From: Gillisia sp. Hel_I_86
Lineage (GTDB): Bacteria; Bacteroidota; Bacteroidia; Flavobacteriales; Flavobacteriaceae
Assembly (NCBI RefSeq): GCF_007827275.1
Contig: NZ_VISE01000001.1
Location: forward strand, 4,030,001 to 4,094,000
DNA: 64,000 nucleotides
Direction of reading: 5' to 3'
Shown piece after piece: positions 19,451-27,885 of the stretch. The position numbers were made by a program, and so were the translations under genes. The notes beneath the pieces were generated by a model. The model was not told the origin of the DNA, did no database searches, and saw only the letters and a program-made list of their open reading frames with translations. The stretch's first letter is position 1. Each line of letters starts with the position of its first letter.

Positions 19451-19467
19451 CCGAGGCAGAGCCTCGG
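19451..19467. repeat. REP-like palindrome
   Basis: CCGAGGC-AGA-GCCTCGG, a perfect 7-bp stem, followed by GGGAATT as in the copies at 30.8 and 31.6 kb. It lies immediately before the truncated hemerythrin frame. Confidence 0.75.
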
Positions 19468-19476
19468 GGAATTCTA

Positions 19477-19788
19477 TTGATTAAACCTCATTTTAAGCTG
19501 GAAGAAGATTATATTTTTCCGCTATTAGATCCAAAAAATCCATTAATAGCACGTGCTTTAGAAGAACATCGGCGGCTTGAACATCTTTTTCACGAGCACG
19601 AAAATATCCAAAATTCCCTAAGTCTTTTAAAAGAAGAGCTGGAAGCGCATATCCGTTTTGAAGAACGACTTTTATTTAATGAAATTCAGAAAATAGCCAC
19701 GAAAGAAGAATTGGAGAAAATCAATAAAATACATCTCAATACAGATTCCGAGAAAATTTATGAGGATTTATTTTGGGAAAAAAGATAA
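19477..19788 (+). pseudogene. Hemerythrin-domain protein, N-terminally truncated
   Basis: A 103-codon frame with only a TTG available as start and no ribosome site. It reads as the C-terminal three helices of a hemerythrin-like fold: PHFKLEEDYIFPLL, EHRRLEHLFHEHENIQ and AHIRFEERLLFNEIQ, which provide His and Glu residues for a di-iron site. Full-length relatives have an extra N-terminal helix with a ligand His, missing here. A REP-like palindrome abuts the 5' end, so the start was probably lost by rearrangement. It lies just upstream of ric, another hemerythrin-type protein, so an original role in O2/NO chemistry is plausible. It may still be expressed from the TTG. Confidence 0.6.
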
Positions 19789-19810
19789 TTCTTTATAAAA
19801 GAACAACTCT

Positions 19811-19854
19811 ATTTCTGACAATTTTGTCATTTTATGATAAATATCATATTTTAC
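19811..19854 (+). promoter_or_regulatory. ric promoter with overlapping palindromic operator
   Basis: The palindrome TGACAA-TT-TTGTCA within ATTTCTGACAATTTTGTCA (19811-19829) overlaps a -33 box TTTG (19823-19826). Twenty bases later a -7-like TATTTTAC starts at 19847. The same arrangement with the same 20-base spacing occurs before the Rrf2 gene. A repressor bound here would block the -33 element. Inference: it is the operator of the local Rrf2 regulator. Confidence 0.6.
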
Positions 19855-19908
19855 GTTTCAAGGGTTGTTGAAATTTGAAAAAATTATTAAAATTAGAAAC
19901 CTGTAATA

Positions 19909-20640
19909 ATGGAAAATTTAACAGAAAAACCAATCGGACAAATAGTAGCAGAAGACTACCGAACCGCACAAATTTTTAAAAACCACAAAATCGATTTTTG
20001 TTGCCAGGGAAACAGGAGTATCCAAGAGGCAGCAGATAAGAAGAAACTAGATGCCCAAGTATTGATCAATGAAATAAAAGCAGTACAACAAGGCAAACAG
20101 GAAGGTACCATCGATTTTAAATCTTGGCCTTTAGACCTCCTTGCGGATTATATCGAGAAAAAACACCACCGATATGTAGAGGAAAAAATCCCAGTATTAA
20201 AGCCTTACCTTGAAAAATTATGCAAAGTACACGGGGAGCGCCATCCCGAACTGTTTGAAATCACTGAACATTTCAACAAATCTGCCGGCGAACTTGCAGC
20301 GCACATGAAAAAGGAAGAAATCATCCTTTTCCCAGCAATCCGTAAAATGGTGCAGGCAAAACAAACGGGCAGCAAGCTGGAGAAACCTCATTTTGGGACT
20401 GTTCAAAATCCCATCCAAATGATGATGGTGGAACACGAAACCGAAGGCGAACGCTTTAGGCTAATTGATGAATTGAGCAATAATTACACTCCGCCCCAAG
20501 ATGCGTGCAACACCTACCGTGTTACCTTCGCATTGCTTCAGGAATTTGAAAACGACCTTCATAGACATATACATTTAGAGAACAATATCCTGTTCCCAAA
20601 TTCTGCACAACTGGAAATGGAGCTATCTAGTGAAAATTAA
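19909..20640 (+). CDS. ric: Iron-sulfur cluster repair di-iron protein Ric (YtfE/ScdA)
   Basis: A 243-residue protein. The N-terminal ScdA domain carries IDFCCQGNRSIQEA near residue 27, the family's Cys-Cys motif. The rest is a hemerythrin-like four-helix bundle with candidate iron ligands in KKHHRYVEEKIPVL, AAHMKKEEIILFPAI, MMMVEHETEGERF and HRHIHLENNILFP. Such proteins donate iron to rebuild Fe-S clusters damaged by NO or peroxide in the cytoplasm, and may also reduce NO. It sits 88 bp upstream of the NO reductase gene, behind a hairpin. Length is normal and all His positions look intact. Confidence 0.95.
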   Translation: MENLTEKPIGQIVAEDYRTAQIFKNHKIDFCCQGNRSIQEAADKKKLDAQVLINEIKAVQQGKQEGTIDFKSWPLDLLADYIEKKHHRYVEEKIPVLKPYLEKLCKVHGERHPELFEITEHFNKSAGELAAHMKKEEIILFPAIRKMVQAKQTGSKLEKPHFGTVQNPIQMMMVEHETEGERFRLIDELSNNYTPPQDACNTYRVTFALLQEFENDLHRHIHLENNILFPNSAQLEMELSSEN

Positions 20641-20659
20641 ATTTTTTGTCGCAAACCTA

Positions 20660-20712
20660 AACCTAACAGGGTTTTATCCCGAATAACTATCGGGACCTGT
20701 TGGGTTTTCTTA
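20660..20712 (+). terminator. Hairpin terminator between ric and the NO reductase gene
   Basis: Outer arms AACCTAACAGG and CCTGTTGGGTT with an inner TCCCGA...TCGGGA stem, followed by TTTTCTT. It should end or attenuate the ric transcript just upstream of norB, so norB may depend on partial read-through or its own promoter. Confidence 0.7.
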
Positions 20713-20728
20713 TCTAAAATCAATTTAT

Positions 20729-22978
20729 ATGTCTAAAGAAAAGAAACTTTGGATAGCCTTTGGGCTAATTGTTAGTGTTTCCTTTGCCGTATTGGGATAT
20801 TATGGCTTCGAAATTTATCAAAAAGCACCCCCTATGCCAGATCGAATTGTAAGTTCGGATGGTAGGGTGGTTTTTGAAGGCCAGGATATTAAAGACGGAC
20901 AAAATGTATGGCAAAGTATGGGAGGCCAGGAAGTAGGCTCTATTTGGGGGCACGGTGCCTATACCGCTCCAGACTGGACGGCAGACTGGTTGCACCGGGA
21001 AGCATTGTTTATCCTGAACTACTGGTCCGAGGATGAGTACTCGATACCTTATGAAAATCTTGGCAGTGAACAACAAGCTGGCCTGGAACGCCGCTTGCAG
21101 ATAGAAATGCGTGAAAACACCTATTCCCAAGCAAATAATACAATCACAATTTCTCCAATCCGGGCAAAAGCTGTGGAGTATTTGAACAGTTATTACAAAG
21201 GCCTGTTTATGGAAAATCCCGAGTTGGATGAGCTTAGGAATAATTATGCCATCCCCAAGAACTCCATAAAAGATGAAACCAGGATGCGACAAATGACCGG
21301 CTTTTTCTTTTGGGCTTCCTGGGCGGCCATCACAGAAAGGCCAGGATCTGATGTTACCTATACACATAACTGGCCACCAGATGACCTTATAGGCAATAAA
21401 GCAACAGGGGATCTACTCCTTTGGACTGGCTTTAGCATTATCCTGCTTCTCTTCGGAATTGGAATGATGATTTTTTACCACGCCCGCATAAAAGAAGAAG
21501 AGCAGCCGGAAAGGCCGGTCGAAGATCCTTTGATGAGGCAAACCATCACCCCATCCATGCTCGCCGTCAAGAAATACCTATGGGTGGTGAGCCTGCTTAT
21601 TTTGATTCAGGTAACCTTTGGGGTTATAACTGCCCATTATGGCGTGGAAGGCGATGCTTTTTATGGCTTTAAATTGGCGGATTTTCTACCATATTCTATA
21701 TCCAGGACCTGGCATGTACAACTGGGGATCCTTTGGATCGCCACAGCTTGGCTGGCCACCGGTCTATATATTGCTCCTGCAGTTTCTGGGAAAGATCCAA
21801 AATATCAAACATTTGGGGTCAATTTCCTTTTTATCTGCCTCCTTATTATTGTACTTGGATCCATGGCGGGACAATGGATGGGCGTAATGCAAAAACTTGG
21901 GCTGGTCGAAAATTTCTGGTTTGGACATCAAGGCTATGAATATGTGGATCTTGGCCGTTTTTGGCAAATCTTTCTATTTATAGGATTGTTTGTTTGGCTA
22001 GCACTTATGGTTAGGCCTCTCCTTCCGGTGATAAGAAGTAAAACCTCAGAAAAGAATTTATTGATCATGTTTTTGGTTTCTTCAGCAGCCATCGCGTTGT
22101 TTTATGGAGCCGGCTTAATGTGGGGGCGACAAACCAACCTCGCCATTGCCGAATACTGGCGCTGGTGGGTGGTGCACCTTTGGGTAGAAGGCTTTTTTGA
22201 AGTTTTCGCTACCGTGGTTTCGGCGTTCCTCTTTGTAAGGTTGGGCCTACTGCGTACCAAAACTGCAACGCTTAGTGTGCTTTTGGCAACTATCATTTTC
22301 TTGTCTGGAGGGATATTGGGAACTTTTCATCATCTTTATTTTAGTGGAACTCCTACCGCGGTCATGGCTCTTGGAGCAACTTTTAGTGCTTTGGAAGTAG
22401 TCCCGTTGGTACTTATTGGCTACGAAGTATATGAAAATTATATGCTTAGCAAGGCTACCCAATGGCTTAAAGACTATAAATGGCCCATATACTGCCTTAT
22501 CTCAGTGGCTTTTTGGAACTTTCTGGGGGCTGGGATATTCGGTTTCATTATAAATCCACCTATCGCATTGTACTATATGCAAGGATTGAACACTACGGCA
22601 GTCCACGCGCATACGGCACTGTTCGGGGTCTATGGGATGTTGGGCATAGGATTGATGCTTTTTGTATTGCGAAGCCTTTATAGGTTTAAAGTTTGGAACA
22701 ATAAATTACTAAGTTTCAGCTTCTGGTCCATAAACATCGGTTTACTATTAATGGTGTTATTAAGCGTTCTGCCTATTGGGTTACTACAAACAATAGCTAG
22801 TGTGAATGAAGGAATGTGGTATGCCCGTTCTGCAGAATTTATGCAGCAACCGGGGATGGATACCCTGAGATGGCTGCGCGTAATAGGTGATACTATATTT
22901 GCCATTGGGCTCGTAGCTTTTGTGTGGTTTGTCTTTACCATGAACCGGAATAAAGGAATCCCTATAGAAAAAAGGTAA
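20729..22978 (+). CDS. norB: Quinol-dependent nitric oxide reductase (single subunit)
   Basis: A 749-residue membrane enzyme reducing 2 NO to N2O with quinol electrons. The N-terminus has one helix, then a periplasmic cytochrome-c-like domain without a CXXCH, the hallmark of the quinol form (residues ~35-220). Twelve or more helices follow. Heme and FeB ligands lie in SRTWHVQLGILWIA, HLWVEGFFEVFATV (His plus the conserved Glu), HHLYFSG and AVHAHTALFGVYGMLG. It is not a quinol oxidase: helix VI has the NOR Glu rather than an oxidase Tyr. It sits in an NO-response cluster with ric, an Rrf2 regulator and a globin. Length and motifs are complete, and detoxification or partial denitrification is the likely role. 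Confidence 0.96.
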   Translation: MSKEKKLWIAFGLIVSVSFAVLGYYGFEIYQKAPPMPDRIVSSDGRVVFEGQDIKDGQNVWQSMGGQEVGSIWGHGAYTAPDWTADWLHREALFILNYWSEDEYSIPYENLGSEQQAGLERRLQIEMRENTYSQANNTITISPIRAKAVEYLNSYYKGLFMENPELDELRNNYAIPKNSIKDETRMRQMTGFFFWASWAAITERPGSDVTYTHNWPPDDLIGNKATGDLLLWTGFSIILLLFGIGMMIFYHARIKEEEQPERPVEDPLMRQTITPSMLAVKKYLWVVSLLILIQVTFGVITAHYGVEGDAFYGFKLADFLPYSISRTWHVQLGILWIATAWLATGLYIAPAVSGKDPKYQTFGVNFLFICLLIIVLGSMAGQWMGVMQKLGLVENFWFGHQGYEYVDLGRFWQIFLFIGLFVWLALMVRPLLPVIRSKTSEKNLLIMFLVSSAAIALFYGAGLMWGRQTNLAIAEYWRWWVVHLWVEGFFEVFATVVSAFLFVRLGLLRTKTATLSVLLATIIFLSGGILGTFHHLYFSGTPTAVMALGATFSALEVVPLVLIGYEVYENYMLSKATQWLKDYKWPIYCLISVAFWNFLGAGIFGFIINPPIALYYMQGLNTTAVHAHTALFGVYGMLGIGLMLFVLRSLYRFKVWNNKLLSFSFWSINIGLLLMVLLSVLPIGLLQTIASVNEGMWYARSAEFMQQPGMDTLRWLRVIGDTIFAIGLVAFVWFVFTMNRNKGIPIEKR

Positions 22979-23047
22979 AAGTTAAAAGAAAAGAAGGGGC
23001 GGTTTTAAAATCTAAATTATGCAGGAGAAATCAGGACCTGTAATTTG

Positions 23048-23078
23048 TTGGATTTAAACTGTCCCTTTTTATATTTAC
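23048..23078 (+). promoter_or_regulatory. Candidate -33/-7 promoter of the 12-TM gene
   Basis: TTGG at 23048 and TATATTTAC at 23070, 19 bases apart, match the Bacteroidota TTTG / TAnnTTTG pattern loosely. The start codon GTG follows at 23109. Confidence 0.4.
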
Positions 23079-23108
23079 ATCGAATAATTCTAATAAACTT
23101 GTCTATTT

Positions 23109-24320
23109 GTGCAGCTCTTAAAAAAACATACCAACATTGCCCTTGCCTATTTTTTGCTGGTGGGTTTAATGGGCGTGTTTTTAAGGCTATTTTATATTCT
23201 TCCAATTCCAGCGAATTACAGGTTTATAGTGCATGCCCATTCCCACGTCGCACTTTTGGGCTGGGTATATATTGCTTTGATCACTCTTATTTATAAGCTC
23301 TACTTCTCTGAAGTCCAAAAAACCCAACTCTATAAAAGAATTATATGGTTTACCAACATTTGTATCCTAGGAATGTTGCTCAGCTTTCCTTTTCAAGGAT
23401 ATGCTTTGTTTTCCATTGTTTTCTCTACACTTTTTTTATTGGCCACGTATTGGCTAGGATGGTTTTTTTTTAAACATATTCCAAAAAAATTTAAAAATAC
23501 TCCCTCTTATGTATGCATAAAAGCCTCCATCTGGTATATGCTTTTCTCCAGTATTGGGCCCTGGACAATTGGAGGTATTATGTCTACTTTAGGAAGTACT
23601 TCTATCTGGTATAAACTTTCCATTTATTTCTATCTGCATTTTCAATATAACGGCTGGTTTATACTCGCGTTGGTAGGTGTTTTGTTCTATTTACTGGAAC
23701 TTTTTTCCATAAAAATCGAGCAGAAAAAATTCAAAAACTTTTTTCTTCTGATCAACTTAAGCATTGTCCTCAGCTTTTTCCTTTCGGTTCTATGGACGAA
23801 GCCGCCGGCAATATTTTATATTCTAGCTGCTATAGGGGCGACAATCCAAGTAATGGCTTTCCTATATTTTTTCAGGATTGTTCAAAATGCATGGCCGATC
23901 CTTAAAAAGAGACTCTCTCCAATTGTTCTAAAACTTTTAAAGCTTAGCGGTCTTTTATTGTTTGTAAAAATTATTTTTCAGCTAATTAGTGCCATCCCCT
24001 ATTTTGCCAACCTGGCCTTTCATTATAAAGATTTCGTAATTGGTTATTTACACTGGACTTTTCTGGGAGTAGTAAGCCTATGCCTGTTCGCTTTTTTGGA
24101 ACATTTTAAATTGGTAAGGCTTAATGGATCCATAATGGCACTATATATTATCGGATTCGTCTTTTCTGAATTTCTCATATTTTATAAAGCCATGCAACTC
24201 TGGCTAAGATGGCCTGCATTTTCTGAACACCCTATTTTACTGTTGGTAATAAGTGCTCTTATCCCTCTAGCCGTGGGTGCTTTGATGACGAAAAATTTTT
24301 ACTCAAAAATTAAGGTTTAA
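23109..24320 (+). CDS. Uncharacterised 12-TM membrane protein, possibly heme-copper-oxidase-like
   Basis: A 403-residue, very hydrophobic protein starting at GTG, with about twelve predicted helices and almost no soluble part. Three His-bearing helices stand out: FIVHAHSHVALLGWVY (helix 2), YFYLHFQYNGWFILA (near the middle) and GYLHWTFLGVV (late). His in helices 2, 6 and 10 is the spacing of heme ligands in heme-copper oxidase subunit I, but the His-His CuB pair is absent. Such divergent relatives are often found beside NO reductases in Bacteroidota. A role in heme handling, NO sensing or NO reductase assembly is a guess. Its position between norB and the Rrf2 regulator ties it to the NO response. 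Confidence 0.75.
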   Translation: MQLLKKHTNIALAYFLLVGLMGVFLRLFYILPIPANYRFIVHAHSHVALLGWVYIALITLIYKLYFSEVQKTQLYKRIIWFTNICILGMLLSFPFQGYALFSIVFSTLFLLATYWLGWFFFKHIPKKFKNTPSYVCIKASIWYMLFSSIGPWTIGGIMSTLGSTSIWYKLSIYFYLHFQYNGWFILALVGVLFYLLELFSIKIEQKKFKNFFLLINLSIVLSFFLSVLWTKPPAIFYILAAIGATIQVMAFLYFFRIVQNAWPILKKRLSPIVLKLLKLSGLLLFVKIIFQLISAIPYFANLAFHYKDFVIGYLHWTFLGVVSLCLFAFLEHFKLVRLNGSIMALYIIGFVFSEFLIFYKAMQLWLRWPAFSEHPILLLVISALIPLAVGALMTKNFYSKIKV

Positions 24321-24422
24321 ACTGGCAGAATTTAAGATTCATGGTTCCCCGAGCCTTAAAGTCATGTTTCATGTAATTCAGAAGAATATCGATCCCTTTT
24401 TGATCGGAAAATAATAAATTAC

Positions 24423-24468
24423 TTATTTCCGATAATTTTGTCAGAAATAATAAAATAGTATACCTTTG
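24423..24468 (+). promoter_or_regulatory. Rrf2-gene promoter with overlapping operator
   Basis: TTATTTC...GAAATAA form a 7-bp inverted repeat (24423-24450) around CGATAATTTTGTCA. The -33 TTTTG (24436-24440) and a perfect -7 TACCTTTG (24461-24468) are 20 bases apart, the same geometry as the ric promoter. Inference: autoregulation by the Rrf2 protein. Confidence 0.7.
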
Positions 24469-24490
24469 CCATTATTAAATTCGTTTAAGG

Positions 24491-24925
24491 ATGTTTTCAA
24501 AAGCTTGTGAATATGGTATTAAAGCCAGTACATATATAGCCCTGCAGTCACTGGAGGGAAAAAGGATAAGCCTTAAGAAAATTGCAAGTGCGATAGATTC
24601 CCCAGTTGCTTTTACCGCTAAGGTTTTACATCAATTAGCAAAACACAATATTTTGATTTCGGTGAAAGGCCCTTCGGGAGGATTTGAGATACCAAAAGAA
24701 AAAATAGATTCCATTAAACTTAGTGAAATTGTTTTTGCAATAGATGGGGATTCAATTTACATAGGTTGCGCCTTAGGATTCAATGAATGCAATGCCAGTA
24801 AGCCTTGCCCGTTACATGACAAATTTGTGGGTATTCGGGATGAACTTAAAAAAATGCTACGTAATACAAGTCTTTATGAATTGGCAACGGGATTGGAAGT
24901 TGGCCTCACTTACTTAAAAAGATAA
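24491..24925 (+). CDS. Rrf2-family transcriptional regulator (NsrR-like role likely)
   Basis: A 144-residue regulator. The N-terminal winged helix is typical (EYGIKASTYIALQS, ISLKKIASAIDSPVAFTAKV, VKGPSGGFEIP). A loop with three Cys, GCALGFNECNASKPCPLHD (near residues 97-115), should bind a [2Fe-2S] or [4Fe-4S] cluster that senses NO or redox state. Its promoter and that of ric share an operator-like palindrome, supporting a repressor of the NO-defence genes. It follows the 12-TM gene and precedes the oxidase operon. IscR or another Rrf2 subtype cannot be excluded from sequence alone, but no isc genes are near. Confidence 0.9.
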   Translation: MFSKACEYGIKASTYIALQSLEGKRISLKKIASAIDSPVAFTAKVLHQLAKHNILISVKGPSGGFEIPKEKIDSIKLSEIVFAIDGDSIYIGCALGFNECNASKPCPLHDKFVGIRDELKKMLRNTSLYELATGLEVGLTYLKR

Positions 24926-24944
24926 AAATTTATAAATCTAGAAC

Positions 24945-25012
24945 CGCATGGCAAGCCCGCCTGAATGTTTTAGACAGGTCTGGGGGAATTATATGCTCAA
25001 TGAGGGATTAAA
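24945..25012 (+). repeat. Degenerate copy of the REP-associated repeat
   Basis: The end, GAATTATATGCTCAATGAGGGATTAAAA, aligns with GAATTAAACCCTCGATGAGGGATTAAAA at 31.6 kb. The first part has a similar GGCAAGCCCGCC-type palindrome. It lies just upstream of the oxidase operon and, if read through, gives a false 32-residue N-terminal extension. Confidence 0.6.
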
Positions 25013-25043
25013 AAATGATAAAAAAGGCCTTAATATCCATTTT

Positions 25044-26852
25044 ATGAAAATACTTCAATATATAATATTCATATCCACCCTGTTCTTACCGGAGATAATT
25101 CATGCCCAAAGCAAAAACATATCTACGGATAGTTGGATGACAAGCCCGGGAATATTAGGTACTTTTATATTGATCACCATTGTTATGGTGGTGGCAATTG
25201 CTATTTTTTTGATACGCATAAATTCCTATTTAGATTCAATTAAAAAGAAACAAGAGGTTAAATCCCGAACGGCTTTTGACGATGAGATTATCGCCATGGA
25301 AGAGGGGCAAATTGATACTATTCTTGGAAAGAGAAAAGCAGCACTTAACTATAGGCTAAAAGGAAATGAACTAAGTGGAGAAAATGAGGTATACGATAAA
25401 AAAGGATTGATCCAAAAAATCACTAACGATCCCAATAATGCATATTTCGATGAAAAGAAAAAAACTTCACTTAGTCTAGAAACCCCGGAACCCCTCAAGA
25501 AAATTGTTATTTATTACATTGGAGCAGCTATTGGCTGGCTGGTATTGGGAACTTTAATAGGACAATATTTGGGGATGAAATTTATTTGGCCCCAAATGGA
25601 TAACCAATCCTGGCTTTCTTTTGGCAGATTACGCCCTGTACATACCAATATGGTATTTTGGGGCTGGTCTTCCCTGGCCATGATAGGACTGGGCTATTTT
25701 GTGATTGCCCGTACCTCCAATACTATAATATATAGCTATAAATGGGCATGGCGAGCTTGGGCGCTTATTAATTCCACAATAATATTGGGAAGCATTTTTC
25801 TAATGGCGGGTATAAATAATGGAGGCGGTGAATATCGTGAATATATTTGGCCGGTAATGCTGCTCTTTGCCATTGCTCTTGTAATCACTTTTTTTAACTT
25901 CTACAGAACGGTTGCAAATAGAAAAATTTCAGAAATATACATCTCCAACTGGTTTATTCTCGCTTCCTTAATATGGACTATTGTACTGGCCATTATAGGA
26001 TATTTGCCCTTTTATCAGGATGGTTTGGGAGAAACCGTGATTCAAGGATATTATATGCACCAAGGCGTAGGAATGTGGTTCATGACTTTTACTCTAGGGC
26101 TGGTATATTACTATCTACCTTCTGCCTTGAACAAGCCTATTTATTCTTATTCCTTAGGGGTTTTGGCTTTTTGGACCCAAATGCTTTTTTATACGATGAT
26201 TGGGACGCATCATTTTGTATTTAGCCCCCTGCCCTGGTGGTTGCAAACAACCGCCATAGTATTTAGCGCTGGAATGTTTATTCCTGTTGTTGCGGGGACC
26301 ACAAATTTTTTCATGACGATGAAGGGAAGCTGGAGCCATATTTCCAAGAGTTATGTGTTGCCCTTTTTTCTGGTTGGAACCCTATTTTATTTTGTAGGCT
26401 CCACTCAAGGGAGCTTGCAGGCTTTTCGTTTTACCAATTACGTTTGGCATTTTACCGATTTTAATGTGGCTCACTCCCATATGACCATGTATGGTATAAT
26501 TGCATTTTTTTTATGGGCGGCAATTTATGCCATTCTCCCAAAATTAACAGGCAAAGAACCACCTCAGGTACTAGTAGGCGCCCACTTTTGGATGGCATTT
26601 ATAGGTCTTTTTGCATATATGGTTTCTCTTATGGCGGGTGGTACCTATAGAGGACTAAGCTGGATAGAAGGCAATGCTTTTATAGAGTCTGTAATATTGA
26701 TGAAACCCTACTGGGTTTGGCGTGCAATTGGAGGCTCGCTCATGTTTGCTTCTCATCTTGTTTTTGCCTATAATTTCTATTATATAATCAAAGACCGAAA
26801 AACAGTTCCAGTACTTAAAAAAGATGGAGCGGTAGAAGAAATTACTGTTTAA
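25044..26852 (+). CDS. ccoN: cbb3-like heme-copper oxidase catalytic subunit with long N-terminal extension
   Basis: About 602 residues, started at the ATG at 25044 because upstream frame is repeat sequence and this Met opens a signal-like helix ending EIIHAQS. A further helix and ~100 soluble residues precede the oxidase fold, an unusual extension for CcoN. The core has SFGRLRPVHTNMVFWGW (heme ligand), GGGEYREY, GYYMHQGVGMWFMTF (CuB His), FYTMIGTHHFVF (His-His CuB pair; Tyr six residues before, as in cbb3) and FNVAHSHMTMYGII (heme b and b3 His). It would reduce O2 with cytochrome c electrons at low O2. No NOR-type Glu is present near the active site, so an oxidase is more likely than an NO reductase. 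It heads a four-gene operon. Confidence 0.85.
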   Translation: MKILQYIIFISTLFLPEIIHAQSKNISTDSWMTSPGILGTFILITIVMVVAIAIFLIRINSYLDSIKKKQEVKSRTAFDDEIIAMEEGQIDTILGKRKAALNYRLKGNELSGENEVYDKKGLIQKITNDPNNAYFDEKKKTSLSLETPEPLKKIVIYYIGAAIGWLVLGTLIGQYLGMKFIWPQMDNQSWLSFGRLRPVHTNMVFWGWSSLAMIGLGYFVIARTSNTIIYSYKWAWRAWALINSTIILGSIFLMAGINNGGGEYREYIWPVMLLFAIALVITFFNFYRTVANRKISEIYISNWFILASLIWTIVLAIIGYLPFYQDGLGETVIQGYYMHQGVGMWFMTFTLGLVYYYLPSALNKPIYSYSLGVLAFWTQMLFYTMIGTHHFVFSPLPWWLQTTAIVFSAGMFIPVVAGTTNFFMTMKGSWSHISKSYVLPFFLVGTLFYFVGSTQGSLQAFRFTNYVWHFTDFNVAHSHMTMYGIIAFFLWAAIYAILPKLTGKEPPQVLVGAHFWMAFIGLFAYMVSLMAGGTYRGLSWIEGNAFIESVILMKPYWVWRAIGGSLMFASHLVFAYNFYYIIKDRKTVPVLKKDGAVEEITV

Positions 26853-26866
26853 TATAATTTTTAAAA

Positions 26867-27880
26867 ATGCTCAATTTCCATAAAGAACATAAAAACTTAG
26901 TGCTCACAGCCCTTATAATATTTGTGGCCTTAAGTATTCTTGTAGCAATAGTACCCGCTTTTCAAATGCAGGCTACGGTGCCCATACCTTCTCAAGAACC
27001 ATTGACACCCCAAGAAAAAAAAGGACTGCGGGTGTATGTTTCAGAAAATTGTGCTGCCTGCCATACACAACAGGTCCGTGGTATAGCGATGGATGATATG
27101 TGGGGCGACAGGCCTTCCCTCCCTTCAGATTATTTTTACAGTAAACAACGTTTGGATGTATGGAGACAATCCCCTTCCCTTTTGGGCAGTGAGCGCACAG
27201 GTCCCGATTTAACCAATATTGGTGCAAGGCAACCTAGTGAGGATTGGCATTTAATGCATTTATATAATCCTCGTTCGGTAGTTTCAGAATCTATAATGCC
27301 ATCCTATTCCTGGCTGTTCAAAGAAATGGATAGTACGGCAGTTACCCAAGATGATGTGATAATCCCTATCCCAAAAGAATTTTATAATAAGCCCGGTAAA
27401 AAAGTTGTGGCGACCCAAGAAGCTTTGCAATTGGTAGCCTATTTAAAATCATTAAAACAAACCAAATTGCCCGATGGAAGTGCCCCATTATTTATTCCGG
27501 CTTTAGAGAAAATTCAAACAGGAAATACGGAAGGCAGCAATAACAATGCTGGCCTTAGCGGTGAAAAATTATATAATACCAGCTGTGTTGCCTGCCATCA
27601 GGCAAATGGAAAAGGAATTCCAGGGGCCTTTCCTTCTCTGGTTGGAAGCGGATTTGTAAATGATGAAAATCCTGAAATGCTTATTAAAATTATCCTCCAG
27701 GGATATGATGCAAGAAGTGAATTTGGAGTGATGCCCCCTTTTGCCGATCAACTTTCCGATGCCGAAATCGCGGCCATTGCAACCCACGAGCGGACTAGCT
27801 GGGGTAATGATGCTCCTGCTGTTAAAGAAGAAGATGTGAAGAAAATAAGGGACTACATCAATAATGAATTAAACCAATAA
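26867..27880 (+). CDS. Membrane di-heme cytochrome c, CcoO-like domain fused to CcoP-like domain
   Basis: A 337-residue protein. One N-terminal helix (LVLTALIIFVALSILVAIV) anchors two periplasmic c-heme domains. The first, with CAACHTQQVR, resembles CcoO (GSERTGPDLTNIG, HLMHLYNPRSVV, and an axial-Met candidate IMPSYSWL). The second, with CVACHQANGKG and GVMPPFADQLSD, resembles a CcoP cytochrome domain. In ordinary cbb3 enzymes these are separate subunits, so this is a compressed electron-entry subunit. It starts 14 bp after the catalytic subunit and should pass electrons to it. Both CXXCH motifs are intact. Confidence 0.9.
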   Translation: MLNFHKEHKNLVLTALIIFVALSILVAIVPAFQMQATVPIPSQEPLTPQEKKGLRVYVSENCAACHTQQVRGIAMDDMWGDRPSLPSDYFYSKQRLDVWRQSPSLLGSERTGPDLTNIGARQPSEDWHLMHLYNPRSVVSESIMPSYSWLFKEMDSTAVTQDDVIIPIPKEFYNKPGKKVVATQEALQLVAYLKSLKQTKLPDGSAPLFIPALEKIQTGNTEGSNNNAGLSGEKLYNTSCVACHQANGKGIPGAFPSLVGSGFVNDENPEMLIKIILQGYDARSEFGVMPPFADQLSDAEIAAIATHERTSWGNDAPAVKEEDVKKIRDYINNELNQ

Positions 27881-27885
27881 AAAAA

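Larger units (their letters stand above)
19141..19476. other. Intergenic region with REP-like palindromes
   Basis: Spacer between the channel gene and a truncated hemerythrin. It holds two palindromic repeats listed separately and otherwise no recognisable gene. The missing N-terminus of the hemerythrin is not found here in any frame. Confidence 0.5.

Noticed and set aside
24948-25043. Upstream ATG at 24948 as the start of the oxidase subunit
   Set aside because: Those 32 codons are repeat-derived and the signal peptide starts at 25044.
25044-26852. Naming the cbb3-like enzyme an NO reductase because it lies in an NO cluster
   Set aside because: The active site has the oxidase-type Tyr and no NOR Glu; location alone is not proof.
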